Assembly (NCBI RefSeq): GCF_005080865.1 | Contig: NZ_CP034861.1 | Location: forward strand, 434,001 to 498,000 | Reading direction: 5' to 3' | Length of the DNA stretch: 64,000 bases | Source of the DNA: Buchnera aphidicola (Muscaphis stroyani) | GTDB lineage: Bacteria; Pseudomonadota; Gammaproteobacteria; Enterobacterales; Enterobacteriaceae | Shown: positions 21,685 to 32,126 of the stretch, in pieces | Layout: each line of letters opens with the position of its first letter | How positions within the stretch are numbered: the stretch's first letter is position 1 | Notes under the pieces: model-generated | What the model was told of the DNA's origin: nothing | The model's input: only the letters and a program-made list of their open reading frames with translations | The model's database searches: none | Program-made: the position numbers and the translations under genes

Positions 21685-22299
21685 TTATTCAAAGAATATA
21701 TTTTTTTTATACCAAAAATTTAATTTCAATTCCAATTTTTTAATTCCGATTCTTTTTAGAGATGAAAAAAATTCAATCTGAAAAGTATCTAACAACTGAA
21801 TTAATTTTTTATTAACTATTTTAAATTGAAAATTTTTTTGACTCGTCGTTAGCTTATCGCATTTAGTTAAAAGTATTAAGATAGGTATATTTCGCTTTAC
21901 GGAAATATTAATTATTTTCTGATCAAGTATTTTTAAAGGATGTCTAATATCCATTAAAAGTACTAAACCCTTAATTTGTTTACGTTTTGATAAATAATTA
22001 TACAATATATTTTGAGATTTTAATTTTTTTAATATAGAAAATTTAGAATAACCATATCCAGGAAGATCCACTATTCTAAAATTTGAAACTACTTCAAAAA
22101 AATTAATCAATTGAGTTCTTCCGGGAGTTTTACTGGATCTAGCTAATTTTTTATGATTAGCTAATGAATTAATAGCACTTGACTTTCCTGAATTAGAATA
22201 GCCAACAAATGGAATTTCAATACCATTTTTAATATCTATGTTAGTTGTATTAGAAAAACTTTTTAAAAAAACTGTTTGATTATAATTAATTGAATTCAC
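21685..22299 (-). CDS. engB: Ribosome biogenesis GTPase EngB (YsxC/YihA)
   Basis: Essential TRAFAC-class GTPase needed for 50S ribosomal subunit assembly. The 204-residue protein shows G1 GYSNSGKSSAIN, the switch threonine region SKTPGRTQLINFF, G3 DLPGYGYS and G4 TKCDKLT, all EngB signatures. It converges with polA and diverges from typA, as in the E. coli polA-spf-yihA-...-typA neighbourhood. The 268-base gap to typA must contain two divergent promoters. Confidence 0.95.
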   Translation of the reverse strand: MNSINYNQTVFLKSFSNTTNIDIKNGIEIPFVGYSNSGKSSAINSLANHKKLARSSKTPGRTQLINFFEVVSNFRIVDLPGYGYSKFSILKKLKSQNILYNYLSKRKQIKGLVLLMDIRHPLKILDQKIINISVKRNIPILILLTKCDKLTTSQKNFQFKIVNKKLIQLLDTFQIEFFSSLKRIGIKKLELKLNFWYKKNIFFE

Positions 22300-22567
22300 A
22301 ATTTTTCCTAAAACTTTAAAAGTTGTAAAAAGTATACATAAAAAATATTGTTGTTTGTATAAATTATTTTAATCAAAGTAATTTTTACTATTCGCTGTTT
22401 ATTTAATTTAAACAATATAAAAAATAATTTACACGTTTCCTTAAAAAATTTTATATTTAAATATTACAGATTTTATTTTTTTAAAAAGTTATTTTTCTTT
22501 TTTTGCGAGTCTTTAAATTTTTAAACTATTTATAATAAACCATTTTCTATAAATTTAAGGAAAAAAA

Positions 22568-24391
22568 ATGCATCAAAATATAAGAAACATTGCTATTATA
22601 GCACATGTAGATCACGGAAAAACTACATTGCTCGATAAATTACTTCAACAATCTGGAACTTTTGAAGAACATGAAAAAAAAACTGAACGTATCATGGATT
22701 TTAACGATTTGGAAAAGGAAAGAGGCATTACAATTGTATCTAAAAATACTTCTATTAGATGGAAAAAATATAAAATTAACATAGTAGATACACCTGGACA
22801 TGCTGATTTTGGAGGTGAAGTAGAACGTGTAATGTCTATGGTAGATTCAGTTTTACTAGTTGTTGATGCTTTAGATGGACCAATGCCTCAAACAAGATTT
22901 GTAACTAAAAAAGCATTTAAATATAACTTAAATCCCATTGTTGTCATTAATAAAATTGATCGAATAAATGCAAGGCCAAATTGGGTCGTAGATGAAATTT
23001 TTGATTTATTTGTGAGTCTTGATGCTAGTGATAAACAACTAGATTTTCCAGTAATTTACACTTCCGCTCTTCTTGGATCATCAGGTCAAGACTACTTAAA
23101 AATGGGAAATGACATGACTGCACTATATAAATCTATCATCGAAAACGTTCCATTTCCCAGAGTTAATGTTAACGAAAAATTTCAAATGCAAATTTCACAA
23201 CTAGATTATAGTAATTATTTAGGAATTATAGGAGTAGGACGTGTTACACAAGGTTCAATTAAACCCAATGAACAAGTTGTTATTATAGATAAATTAGGAA
23301 AAATTAGAAACGGAAAAATTAGCAAAGTTTTGAATTACTTCGGACTAAAAAGAATCGATTCAAAAATAGGACAAGCTGGAGATATTATTGCTATTTCTGG
23401 TTTAAATGAAATACACATTTCAGATACCGTGTGTCATCCAGAAAGTATTAAACCATTGCCCGAATTGAGTATTGATGAACCTACAGTTAATATGTTTTTT
23501 TTAGTGAACACTTCACCTTTTTCTGGAAAAGAAGGAAAATATATTACATCTCGTCAAATTTTAGAGAGATTGAAAAAAGAAGCAATACATAATATTGCTC
23601 TTCAAATAAAAGAAACAAAAGATACGAATGTTTTTTCAGTATCAGGGCGTGGAGAATTGCATCTATCAATATTAATTGAAAATATGCGTCGTGAAGGATT
23701 TGAGCTAGCAGTATCTCGTCCTAAAATAATTTTCAAAGAAATTGAAAAAATAAAAAAAGAGCCATTTGAAAATGTTATTTTAGATATCGAGGAAAAACAC
23801 CAAGGCAGTATCATGAAATTTATAGGAGAAAGAAAAGGTGAATTAAAAAATATGATTACCGATGATAAAAAAAGAGTGAAATTAGAATATATATTATCTA
23901 GTCGTGCTCTAATTGGTTTTCGTTCTGAATTTATGAACGTTACTTCTGGAAGTGGACTTTTTTATTCATCTTTCAGTCATTATGGAGAAGTTCAAAAACA
24001 TGATATTGGGCAAAGAAAAAATGGAGTTTTAATATCAAATAGTTCAGGAATGGCTGTTGGATTTTCTTTATTTAACTTACAAGAAAGAGGGAAATTATTT
24101 ATAAAACATGGCGTTCAAATTTATGAAGGACAAATAGTAGGAATTCACAACAGATCCAATGATTTGACAGTAAATTGCTTAACTGGAAAAAAACTTACTA
24201 ATATGAGAGCTTCCGGAACTGATGAAGCAATCTCCTTAACAACACCTATTAATTTTACATTAGAAGAAGCCTTAGGGTTTATCAATGATGATGAACTTGT
24301 AGAAATCACACCAAATTCCATACGTTTAAGAAAACGTTATCTAAAAGAAAGTCAAAGAAAAATAAAAAATCGAAAAAAAAATATTGATTAA
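22568..24391 (+). CDS. typA: GTP-binding protein TypA/BipA
   Basis: EF-G-like translational GTPase involved in ribosome assembly and stress adaptation. The 607-residue protein (E. coli 607) has G1 [15 protein letters not shown] at residues 12-26, [17 protein letters not shown]3 [14 protein letters not shown] and G4 NKID. EF-G domains III and V and the TypA-specific C-terminal domain follow ([40 protein letters not shown]). An AAGGAA ribosome binding site precedes ATG 22568. It ends about 100 bases before the convergent gmk, with a strong hairpin between. Confidence 0.97.
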   Translation: MHQNIRNIAIIAHVDHGKTTLLDKLLQQSGTFEEHEKKTERIMDFNDLEKERGITIVSKNTSIRWKKYKINIVDTPGHADFGGEVERVMSMVDSVLLVVDALDGPMPQTRFVTKKAFKYNLNPIVVINKIDRINARPNWVVDEIFDLFVSLDASDKQLDFPVIYTSALLGSSGQDYLKMGNDMTALYKSIIENVPFPRVNVNEKFQMQISQLDYSNYLGIIGVGRVTQGSIKPNEQVVIIDKLGKIRNGKISKVLNYFGLKRIDSKIGQAGDIIAISGLNEIHISDTVCHPESIKPLPELSIDEPTVNMFFLVNTSPFSGKEGKYITSRQILERLKKEAIHNIALQIKETKDTNVFSVSGRGELHLSILIENMRREGFELAVSRPKIIFKEIEKIKKEPFENVILDIEEKHQGSIMKFIGERKGELKNMITDDKKRVKLEYILSSRALIGFRSEFMNVTSGSGLFYSSFSHYGEVQKHDIGQRKNGVLISNSSGMAVGFSLFNLQERGKLFIKHGVQIYEGQIVGIHNRSNDLTVNCLTGKKLTNMRASGTDEAISLTTPINFTLEEALGFINDDELVEITPNSIRLRKRYLKESQRKIKNRKKNID

Positions 24392-24398
24392 AAATTAA

Positions 24399-24433
24399 TT
24401 ATATAATTCTATTTACTTAATAGAATTATATAA
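24399..24433 (-). terminator. 15-bp perfect hairpin between convergent typA and gmk
   Basis: Arms 24399-24413 and 24419-24433 are perfectly complementary over 15 bases around a 5-base loop, with only one G-C pair. Reading leftward, the stem is followed by TTAATTTTTAAT, a U-rich tail, so it best fits a rho-independent terminator for gmk. It lies 8 bases after the typA stop and may also end typA transcripts. Confidence 0.65.
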
Positions 24434-24495
24434 AAATTATAAAAAATGACTAAATTAATATGTTTTTTAATTATCTAGCGTATTTCTTAAATAAA

Positions 24496-25119
24496 CTAAT
24501 GTTGCAGTAAATTTTTAATTAAAATTTTATGGATTTTTTTTTGATGCAGTAAGCATAAATGAGCAGAATTGATAATCGTCTTCAAATCGTTTACAGCAGT
24601 TTGAAAATCATCATTAACAATCAAATAATCATATTCGGAATAGTGATCCATTTCAGCTATAGCTTTTTCCATTCTCTCTTCAATAATTATATTAGTATCT
24701 TGGCCTCTTTTTTTTAATCTTTTGTATAGCGCATCTTTAGAAGGTGGTAATAAAAAAATACTTTTTGATTCTGGCATTTGAAATCGAATTTGTTTTGCTC
24801 CTTGCCAATCAATATCTAAAAAAACATCAATTCCAGAAAAAATCATTTTTTCAATATCTTCACGAGCTGTTCCATAATAATTTCTAAACACTTTTGCATG
24901 TTCCAAGAACAAATTATTTTTAATCATTAATCTAAATTTTTTTTTAGAAACAAAATAATAGTGCTTTCCATCAAATTCACCAGGACGCATATTTCGAGTC
25001 GTGTAAGAAATAGATACTTGAGCATTATACAATGGTTTTAATTTTAATAACTCTTTGATCAAGCTAGACTTTCCTGTGCCACTTGGAGCTGAAATAATAA
25101 AAAGAATACCTTGAGTCAT
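24496..25119 (-). CDS. gmk: Guanylate kinase
   Basis: Phosphorylates GMP to GDP with ATP. The 207-residue protein equals the E. coli length. The P-loop is [12 protein letters not shown] at residues 9-20. The GMP-binding block has [20 protein letters not shown], and [11 protein letters not shown] follows, then IFLLPPS and the lid RLKKRGQD. The 3' end is separated from typA by the hairpin at 24399-24433. A 108-base gap separates it from ygfZ upstream; co-transcription is possible. Confidence 0.97.
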   Translation of the reverse strand: MTQGILFIISAPSGTGKSSLIKELLKLKPLYNAQVSISYTTRNMRPGEFDGKHYYFVSKKKFRLMIKNNLFLEHAKVFRNYYGTAREDIEKMIFSGIDVFLDIDWQGAKQIRFQMPESKSIFLLPPSKDALYKRLKKRGQDTNIIIEERMEKAIAEMDHYSEYDYLIVNDDFQTAVNDLKTIINSAHLCLLHQKKIHKILIKNLLQH

Positions 25120-25227
25120 AATATTTTAAAATATATTAATAAATAATATTATCTAAGTGCAAGATGTATAAAATATTTAAATAAAAAACATTTAAATTAT
25201 TTATATATTTACAAAAGAAATATATAG

Positions 25228-26199
25228 TTATATTAAATTTTTTTTTCGTATAAAAAAAATATTTTTAAGATCATTTACCTTAAAAACGCTATTTATGTCT
25301 ACATATTTATTCAATACAACTTGTATTTGAGTTTCTTTTTCTCTGATATGAACTACAGCTAATAATAATCCAATTTTTAACCATTCTCGTTGGGTTTTAA
25401 TTTTTATAATTGACCCAATTTTACATGAAACTATTTCCCTACTATATAAAACACAAAGAAAACGCTTGTTTAATTTTTTAAAATATGTTTGAGCAATTAT
25501 TTCTTGTCCATAATAGCATCCTTTATTAAAATTTATTCCATTTAAATTTTCTAAATTAATTGCCTGAGGTAAAAATTTTGAAGATGATTCTTTGTCTATT
25601 ATGGGAAATCCGGACTCTATTTCTAATAGTAACCATTGCTTACTATCACTAAATAAAACTTTTGAAATTTTTTGTTTGTTAAAAATATTTACATCTTTTT
25701 TAGATAAAATCAACAAAAATCTCTCTAATGGATCTGAAAAAAAAAGAATAATTCTACTATCTTCTAAAATTAAAGGAGATAATTTATCGGGTACTCTAGT
25801 AAAAAAATTTAATAAAAATGATCTAGCGTTTAATCCAGCAACACCCAGTAAAAAAGTGTTTTTTTCTTCTTCAATAGTTACTTTGGAAAAAATAGAATAT
25901 TTTCTTAATTCTTTAATCTGCATCTCAACAACGCTAGTTCTTACAATATAAGCATATCCTTGTTTATAATGAAATATACGCAAAGTACTCCATACTTTTC
26001 CATTGAAATTACAATGCGCACAGAGTACATGTTCGTTTTTGACTAATAAATTAATATCGATTGTTAATTGATTTTGAAGATATTTCTTATCATCTTTTCC
26101 TTTTACATAAACCAAGGACCATTCTTTAAGCGACATTAATGTTAACGGTAATTGATTAACAGGATAGATAAAATTTTTTTTTAATAAAGTAAACAACAT
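25228..26199 (-). CDS. ygfZ: tRNA-modifying / iron-sulfur assembly protein YgfZ
   Basis: Folate-binding protein of the GcvT-like family. In E. coli it supports the activity of certain Fe-S enzymes, including the methylthiotransferase MiaB, whose gene is also in this window. The 323-residue protein (E. coli 326) has the diagnostic KGCYYGQE motif near residue 233, with the conserved cysteine. The N-terminal LPLTLMSL...WSLVYVKG segment aligns with E. coli from the first codon. It is divergent from prfB, as in the E. coli ygfZ-prfB-lysS area. The 175-base gap to prfB holds both promoters. Confidence 0.93.
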   Translation of the reverse strand: MLFTLLKKNFIYPVNQLPLTLMSLKEWSLVYVKGKDDKKYLQNQLTIDINLLVKNEHVLCAHCNFNGKVWSTLRIFHYKQGYAYIVRTSVVEMQIKELRKYSIFSKVTIEEEKNTFLLGVAGLNARSFLLNFFTRVPDKLSPLILEDSRIILFFSDPLERFLLILSKKDVNIFNKQKISKVLFSDSKQWLLLEIESGFPIIDKESSSKFLPQAINLENLNGINFNKGCYYGQEIIAQTYFKKLNKRFLCVLYSREIVSCKIGSIIKIKTQREWLKIGLLLAVVHIREKETQIQVVLNKYVDINSVFKVNDLKNIFFIRKKNLI

Positions 26200-26374
26200 T
26201 TGTTTTTCCTAAAATTTTTAGAAATTATACTATTTAAACAAAAATAAAAAATTTAACATAATTAAATATATAATTTCATAAATAGAAAAGATATAATTTT
26301 TATAAAAAATAACAAGAAAATACATAAAAATACCACTATATTTTATGTTTTTCAGGAATAGAGATCATCAATTT

Positions 26375-27473
26375 ATGTTAGAAACAAATACAATTAAAAA
26401 TCAAATTAATACTTTTATTAAAAAATTAACAGATATAAAGAGGTATCTTTGACTACAAAGAAAAAATAACACGTATTTCAGAAATCAATTTAGAATTGTT
26501 ATTGCCTGAAACATGGAAAATCCAAAAAAATGTAAAAAAACTTAATAAAGAAAAAACAAAATTAAATACAACAATTAAAAAAATTAATACAATAGAGAAA
26601 CAGATAAAAGAAGTAACCATTTTTTTAGAATTAGCAATCGAAACAAAAGATTCTATAATTTTAAAAGAAATTATTAAAGAACTTGAAAACATAAAAAAAA
26701 AAATAAAAACAATTGAATTTTATCGAATGTTTTCAAAAAAATACGATCATTACAATTGTTATATTGACATACAATCAGGTTCAGGAGGGATAGAAGCTCA
26801 AGATTGGTCTAAAATGCTTCTTAGAATGTATATTAAATGGGCTGATAAAAAAGGTTTAAAAACAGAAATTATTAATGAGTCATTTGGAGAAATAACTGGG
26901 ATTAAGTCTGCTACAATTAAAATTTCTGGTGAATATGCATTTGGATGGTTAAGAACTGAAACAGGAGTTCATCGCTTAATTAGGAAAAGTCCTTTTAATG
27001 CAGGGAATAGACGTCATACTTCTTTTAGTTCTACTTTTATATATCCAGAAATAAAAAATAAAATTAATGTTAACATTCGTCTTTCAGATCTCAGAATAGA
27101 TGTTTATAGAGCTTCCGGAGCTGGAGGTCAACATGTAAATAGAACAGAATCTGCTGTTCGTATTACGCACCTTCCTACTGGTATTGTTACTCAATGCCAA
27201 AATAATCGATCTCAACATAAAAATAAAGAACAAGCCATGAAACAAATGCAATTAAAATTGCACAATATACAAATAAAAATAAAAGAATTAGAAGAAAAAA
27301 AAATAGAAAAAAATAAATCAGATATTACTTGGGGTAATCAAATACGTTCGTATATATTAGATAATTCAAAAATTAAAGATCTTCGAACTGGTATTGAAAA
27401 AAATGATGTCCAATCCGTATTAAATGGAGATTTAGATGATTTTATTGAACAAAGTTTAAAAATGGGATTATAA
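26375..27473 (+). CDS. prfB: Peptide chain release factor 2, programmed +1 frameshift
   Basis: Terminates translation at UGA and UAA. A 25-codon leader frame starts at ATG 26375 and stops at UGA 26450-26452; translation continues in the +1 frame from 26451. The joined product is 365 residues, the same as E. coli RF2. The junction reads as KRYLDYKEK, collinear with the E. coli RGYLDYDAK. Conserved features include the RF2 codon-recognition SPF tripeptide (RKSPFNAG) and the GGQ peptidyl-hydrolysis motif in [17 protein letters not shown]. It is followed 10 bases later by lysS, as in E. coli. A translation from a single frame would miss the N terminus. Confidence 0.96.
26438..26453 (+). promoter_or_regulatory. 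prfB +1 recoding site
   Basis: The sequence AAGAGGTATCTTTGAC holds the slippery CUU codon, the in-frame UGA with a following C (a poor termination context), and an upstream AGAGG that can pair with the 16S rRNA anti-Shine-Dalgarno region. The spacing equals that of E. coli (AGGGGGTATCTTTGAC), but the Shine-Dalgarno-like stretch is weaker. By established knowledge, low RF2 favours the shift, so RF2 regulates itself. Confidence 0.93.
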
Positions 27474-27483
27474 AGGAAAAATA

Positions 27484-29010
27484 ATGTGTAAAATAAAAAA
27501 ATGTAAAAATCATTTCGCCAATCTTTCAAACAATGAAACAAACAATAGGGAAAAAAAATTTATTAATATAAAGAAAAAAGGATTTAATTTTCCAAATGAC
27601 TTTAAAAAAAATGAAACCTCACATTTTATCTTTAAAAAATATCAAAACAAAACATTAAAAGAACTTAACATACTCAGCATTTACGTTTCTGTTGCTGGTC
27701 GGATGATACAGAGACGAATTATGGGTAAAGCATCTTTTTTTACTTTACAAGATATGGAAGGAAAAATACAGATATATATAACAGAAAAAGAAATGACTGA
27801 TGAATTTTACAATGAACATTTTAAAAAAATAGATATTGGAGATATTTTAGGCGTTCAAGGAGTACTATTTAAAACTCGTACAAACGAATTATCCATCTTT
27901 TGTAATTTTTTAAAAATACTTAATAAATCATTAAAACCTCTACCAGACAAATTTCATGGTTTATCCAATCAAGAAAAACGCTATCGACAACGTTATTTAG
28001 ACTTAATTAGTAATCAAAAATTATTTAACGTTTTCAAAATGCGCTCTAAAATTATTATGGAAATTCGAAAATTTATGACAGAAAATAAATTCTTAGAAGT
28101 AGAAACTCCGATGTTACAGAATATTCCAGGAGGAGCAAGCTCAAAACCGTTTAGAACATATCATAATGAATTAAACAAAGAAATGTACTTAAGAATAGCG
28201 CCAGAATTATATTTAAAACAACTTATAATTGGTGGATTTGAACGCATTTTTGAGCTCAACAGAAATTTTAGAAACGAAGGAATTTCTACTCGTCATAATC
28301 CGGAGTTTACTATGATGGAAGTGTACATCGCTTATTCTGATTACAAAGATATGATGATATTGATCGAAAATTTACTCAGAAATTTAACTTATTCTCTATT
28401 TGGAACTACAAAAATAAAGTATGATTCACATGATTTTGATTTTCAGATTCCGTTCAATAAATTCACTATGAAAGATGCAATTCTTAAATTCAATTCAAAC
28501 TTAAATTTAAGCGATTTAGAAAACCTTAAAAAAATACAAAAAATTGCAAAATCTATTGGTATTGAATTAAAAAAAAAATGGGGAATAGGTCAAATAATTA
28601 ATCAGATTTTTGAAAAAACTGTAGAAAAAAAATTAATTCAACCTACATTCATAACTCACTATCCAATTGAAGTATCACCATTAGCTAGAAGAAACAATTT
28701 TGATTTCAATCTTGCTGATAGATTTGAATTTTTTATTGCTGGATATGAAATAGGAAATGGATTTTCAGAATTAAATGATGTTCAAGATCAAAAAAATAGA
28801 TTTTTAAATCAAATTGAAAATAAAAAAAGAGAGATGAATCAAAATATTTTGTATGATGAAAATTATATAGAAGCGCTTGAATACGGATTGCCTCCAACCT
28901 CAGGACTAGGGATAGGAATTGATCGTTTAATTATGATATTAACTAATCAAACTAGCATTCGCGATGTAATTTTATTCCCAACACTACGTTCACTAAAAAC
29001 AAACAATTGA
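27484..29010 (+). CDS. lysS: Lysine--tRNA ligase (class II)
   Basis: Charges tRNA-Lys in the cytoplasm. The 508-residue protein (E. coli 505) has an N-terminal OB-fold anticodon-binding domain (VAGRMIQRRIMGKASFFTL). Class II motif 1 is around FLEVETPMLQ. Motif 2 is FRNEGISTRHNPEFTMMEVY. Motif 3 is GLGIGIDRLIMIL near the C terminus. AAGGA lies upstream of ATG 27484. It forms a tight pair with prfB (10-base gap). Confidence 0.97.
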   Translation: MCKIKKCKNHFANLSNNETNNREKKFINIKKKGFNFPNDFKKNETSHFIFKKYQNKTLKELNILSIYVSVAGRMIQRRIMGKASFFTLQDMEGKIQIYITEKEMTDEFYNEHFKKIDIGDILGVQGVLFKTRTNELSIFCNFLKILNKSLKPLPDKFHGLSNQEKRYRQRYLDLISNQKLFNVFKMRSKIIMEIRKFMTENKFLEVETPMLQNIPGGASSKPFRTYHNELNKEMYLRIAPELYLKQLIIGGFERIFELNRNFRNEGISTRHNPEFTMMEVYIAYSDYKDMMILIENLLRNLTYSLFGTTKIKYDSHDFDFQIPFNKFTMKDAILKFNSNLNLSDLENLKKIQKIAKSIGIELKKKWGIGQIINQIFEKTVEKKLIQPTFITHYPIEVSPLARRNNFDFNLADRFEFFIAGYEIGNGFSELNDVQDQKNRFLNQIENKKREMNQNILYDENYIEALEYGLPPTSGLGIGIDRLIMILTNQTSIRDVILFPTLRSLKTNN

Positions 29011-29092
29011 TAAAGTAAATAAAAAATTTAAAAATTAAAAACATTATAAAAATACTTTTATTATATTAAAATGTTTGCAGAAAGGAAAAAAA

Positions 29093-30340
29093 ATGCCTCA
29101 GTTATTAACTGATAAAAATAGCAACATTAATCTAAAAAATATTAAATCTTTGATAAAGAAATATGAATCTCCTTTTTGGGTTTACGACTCTGATATGATT
29201 CATAAAAAAATTAATTTACTGAAGCAGTTTGATATTATCAGATTTGCACAGAAAGCGTGTTCTAATATTCACATACTTCGTATTATGAAAAAAAATAAAG
29301 TAAAAATTGATGCAGTATCACTAGGAGAAATTGAGCGAGCTTTAGTTGCTGGATTTAAGCCCAAAAATAATGAAATAATTTTTACAGCAGATATCATAGA
29401 TCAAGACACTTTATCTAAAATAGTAGATTTAAAAATACCTGTTAATGTTGGATCTTTAGATATGTTGACTCAAATTGGAAAAAGATCTCCTGGTCATCAT
29501 ATTTGGATCCGAATTAATCCAGGATTTGGATATGGACACAGTAAAAAAACAAACACTGGAGGAGAAAATAGCAAACATGGAATTTGGAGTCCTGACTTAG
29601 CCATTCCAATAATTCAAAAATATCAACTAAAATTAATTGGATTACATATGCATATAGGATCTGGAGTAAACTATACTCATTTAAAAAAAGTATGCAAATC
29701 AATGACAGAAAATGCAATAAAATTAAAACAAAAAATATCGTTTATTTCTGCAGGTGGAGGATTACCTATACCTTATAAGGTTAATGAAAAACCAATGGAT
29801 GTAAAAAAATATTTTGAATTATGGAATGATTCCAGAAACAAAATTTCTAATTTTTTGGGTCAAAATATTCAATTAGAAATCGAACCAGGACGATTTTTAG
29901 TGGCAGAATCTGGAATTTTAATTTCGCAAATTAGAGCTATAAAACAAATGGGAAATAAAAATTTTGTTTTAATAGATGCTGGATTTAACGATTTAATGAG
30001 ACCTACTATGTATGGAAGTTATCACCATATATCTATTATTCCTAAAAACGATAGATATATTAATGAAAAAAAAACCATAGAAACAGTAATTGCAGGTCCT
30101 TTATGTGAATCAGGAGATGTATTTACGCAAACAAACAAAGGTGATTTAGAAACTAGAAAATTACCAATTACACAGGTAGGAGATTATGTTGTTTTTCATG
30201 ATACCGGAGCTTATGGCGCTTCTATGTCGTCTAATTACAACACAAGGCCTCTAATTCAAGAAATATTATTAGAAAAAAATCATTTTCGAACTATTAGAAG
30301 ACGTCAAACAATTAAAGAACTATTAAATTTAGAAATATGA
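29093..30340 (+). CDS. lysA: Diaminopimelate decarboxylase
   Basis: Decarboxylates meso-diaminopimelate to L-lysine, the last step of lysine synthesis and a plausible nutritional contribution to the host. PLP-dependent alanine-racemase-like fold: the Schiff-base lysine is in RFAQKACSNIHIL. Also present are SLGEIERAL, HMHIGSGV, ISAGGGL, EPGRFLV and the cysteine motif GPLCESGDVF. The frame is open from a TTG at 29075, but ATG 29093 has AGGA 7 bases upstream and matches the E. coli start, giving 415 residues (E. coli 420). Asd, earlier in the same pathway, is also in this window. Confidence 0.96.
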   Translation: MPQLLTDKNSNINLKNIKSLIKKYESPFWVYDSDMIHKKINLLKQFDIIRFAQKACSNIHILRIMKKNKVKIDAVSLGEIERALVAGFKPKNNEIIFTADIIDQDTLSKIVDLKIPVNVGSLDMLTQIGKRSPGHHIWIRINPGFGYGHSKKTNTGGENSKHGIWSPDLAIPIIQKYQLKLIGLHMHIGSGVNYTHLKKVCKSMTENAIKLKQKISFISAGGGLPIPYKVNEKPMDVKKYFELWNDSRNKISNFLGQNIQLEIEPGRFLVAESGILISQIRAIKQMGNKNFVLIDAGFNDLMRPTMYGSYHHISIIPKNDRYINEKKTIETVIAGPLCESGDVFTQTNKGDLETRKLPITQVGDYVVFHDTGAYGASMSSNYNTRPLIQEILLEKNHFRTIRRRQTIKELLNLEI

Positions 30341-30352
30341 TTTTTATATTTA

Positions 30353-31222
30353 ATGCTCATAGGAACATCATTTAATAATATGTATATCAATTTTCCATCA
30401 TTTAATCCTGTTGTCTTTTCTATTGGACCTATATCTGTTCACTGGTATGGTGTTATGTATTTTTTTGGATTCATGTTCGCAATATGGTATGGAAAAAAAA
30501 ATCATAATAATAAAATTAAATTTAATCACAATCAAATAGAAACACTTTTATGCTCGACTTTCTTAGGAGCTTGTATTGGAGGTCGAATTGGATATATAAT
30601 TTTTTATAATTTTTCATATTTCTCTCATAATATACTATCTTTGTTTTACATTTGGAAAGGTGGCATGTCATTTCATGGAGGACTAATAGGATCAATAATA
30701 GTTATTATTTATTACTCTTTTAAATACAATAAAAAAATATTAGAAATATCTGATTTTATAGTTCCATTAGTCCCATTTGGATTAGGAGCGGGAAGATTAG
30801 GAAACTTTATTAATGATGAATTATGGGGTCGAGTTTCTCCCAAAATGACATGCGCTATGCTCTTTCCTAACTCTTACTACAGAGATTTACATGAAGTATC
30901 TGAACATCCTGAATTAAAAATATTGATGGATAAATACGGAGTCTTGCCTCGTCATCCTTCGCAGTTATATGAATTCTTTTTAGAAGGTATTATATTATTT
31001 TTTGTTCTTTATTCATTTCAAAAAAAAAAAATATCAACTGGAATTTTAAGTAGTTTATTTTTAGTTATTTATGGTATTTTTAGGTTTTTTATAGAATTTT
31101 TTAGAGAACCAGATTTTAAAATTAAGTTATTTCAACACACCATTACAATGGGTCAAATCTTATCTTTTCCGATGATTATAATTGGAATAATAATTATAAT
31201 TAAGACTATTGTTACAAAATAA
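30353..31222 (+). CDS. lgt: Prolipoprotein diacylglyceryl transferase
   Basis: Inner-membrane enzyme that transfers diacylglyceryl from phosphatidylglycerol to the lipobox cysteine of prolipoproteins. The 289-residue protein (E. coli 291) has several hydrophobic membrane segments. It keeps the GGMSFHGGLIG block and the signature PFGLGAGRLGNFINDELWGR, with essential arginine and asparagine, then YGVLPRHPSQLYE. The start at 30353 lacks a clear ribosome binding site; ATG 30380 is an alternative. A run of 12 A at 31020-31031 lies inside the gene, but the frame is intact. It is followed 17 bases later by thyA, as in E. coli. Confidence 0.95.
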   Translation: MLIGTSFNNMYINFPSFNPVVFSIGPISVHWYGVMYFFGFMFAIWYGKKNHNNKIKFNHNQIETLLCSTFLGACIGGRIGYIIFYNFSYFSHNILSLFYIWKGGMSFHGGLIGSIIVIIYYSFKYNKKILEISDFIVPLVPFGLGAGRLGNFINDELWGRVSPKMTCAMLFPNSYYRDLHEVSEHPELKILMDKYGVLPRHPSQLYEFFLEGIILFFVLYSFQKKKISTGILSSLFLVIYGIFRFFIEFFREPDFKIKLFQHTITMGQILSFPMIIIGIIIIIKTIVTK

Positions 31223-31239
31223 TTATATTTTAAGAAAAT

Positions 31240-32034
31240 ATGAAACAATACTTACAATTAATAAAAAAAATAATTAAGATTGGAAATCTAAAAAAAGATC
31301 GAACAGGAACAGGAACTTTATCTATTTTTGGTCATAATATGAAATTTAATTTAAAAAAAGGATTTCCTCTAGTTACTACAAAAAAATGCCATATTCCTTC
31401 TATTATTCACGAACTTTTGTGGTTTCTAAAAGGAGATACTAATATAAAATATCTTAATAAAAACAAAGTATCCATTTGGAATAATTGGGCAAATAAATTT
31501 GGTGATCTCGGGCCTGTGTATGGAGCGCAATGGAGGAGCTGGAAAACATCAGAAGGATTAAAGATTGATCAAATAAAAAAAATATTGAAACAACTAAAAC
31601 ACGATCCTAATTCTCGCAGAATTTTGGTATCTAGTTGGAACGTAGGAGACATAGACAAAATGGCTTTACCGCCATGTCACGTATTGTTTCAATTTTACGT
31701 ATTTAATAAAAGATTAAGTTGTCAAATATATCAGAGATCCTGTGATGTATTTCTTGGTTTACCATTTAATATCGCAAGTTATTCTATACTAATCCATATG
31801 ATAGCTCAGCAATGCAATTTATGCGTTGGAGATTTTTTATGGACAGGAGGAGACGTTCATCTATATAACAATCATATTATATTAGCAAAAAAACAAATGC
31901 TTAGAATACCACGAAAACTTCCAGAATTAATTTTTCTTAGAAAACCTAAATCACTATTCGATTATTCTATTAAAGATTTTCACATTAGTGGATATAAACC
32001 TTACCCATCAATCAAAGGAAAAATTTCTACATAA
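31240..32034 (+). CDS. thyA: Thymidylate synthase
   Basis: Methylates dUMP to dTMP using methylenetetrahydrofolate. The protein is 264 residues, the same as E. coli. The nucleophilic cysteine is in [12 protein letters not shown] (Cys146 by length equivalence). [12 protein letters not shown] at the N terminus binds phosphate, and [23 protein letters not shown] and GDVHLYNNH are conserved. It follows lgt in the conserved lgt-thyA pair. Confidence 0.98.
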   Translation: MKQYLQLIKKIIKIGNLKKDRTGTGTLSIFGHNMKFNLKKGFPLVTTKKCHIPSIIHELLWFLKGDTNIKYLNKNKVSIWNNWANKFGDLGPVYGAQWRSWKTSEGLKIDQIKKILKQLKHDPNSRRILVSSWNVGDIDKMALPPCHVLFQFYVFNKRLSCQIYQRSCDVFLGLPFNIASYSILIHMIAQQCNLCVGDFLWTGGDVHLYNNHIILAKKQMLRIPRKLPELIFLRKPKSLFDYSIKDFHISGYKPYPSIKGKIST

Positions 32035-32126
32035 AAGATAACTGTTTCAAGTTTAAATATCTAATAAATTATTATATAACATACAAATAACACAGAAAGA
32101 TTATTACTCGAGTTTAACTTGCACAT

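Noticed and set aside
22501..22567. A sigma-70 promoter for typA (TATAAT at 22531-22536)
   Set aside because: The only -35-like hexamer, TTGCGA, is 22 bases away; in DNA this AT-rich, a lone -10 match is not evidence.
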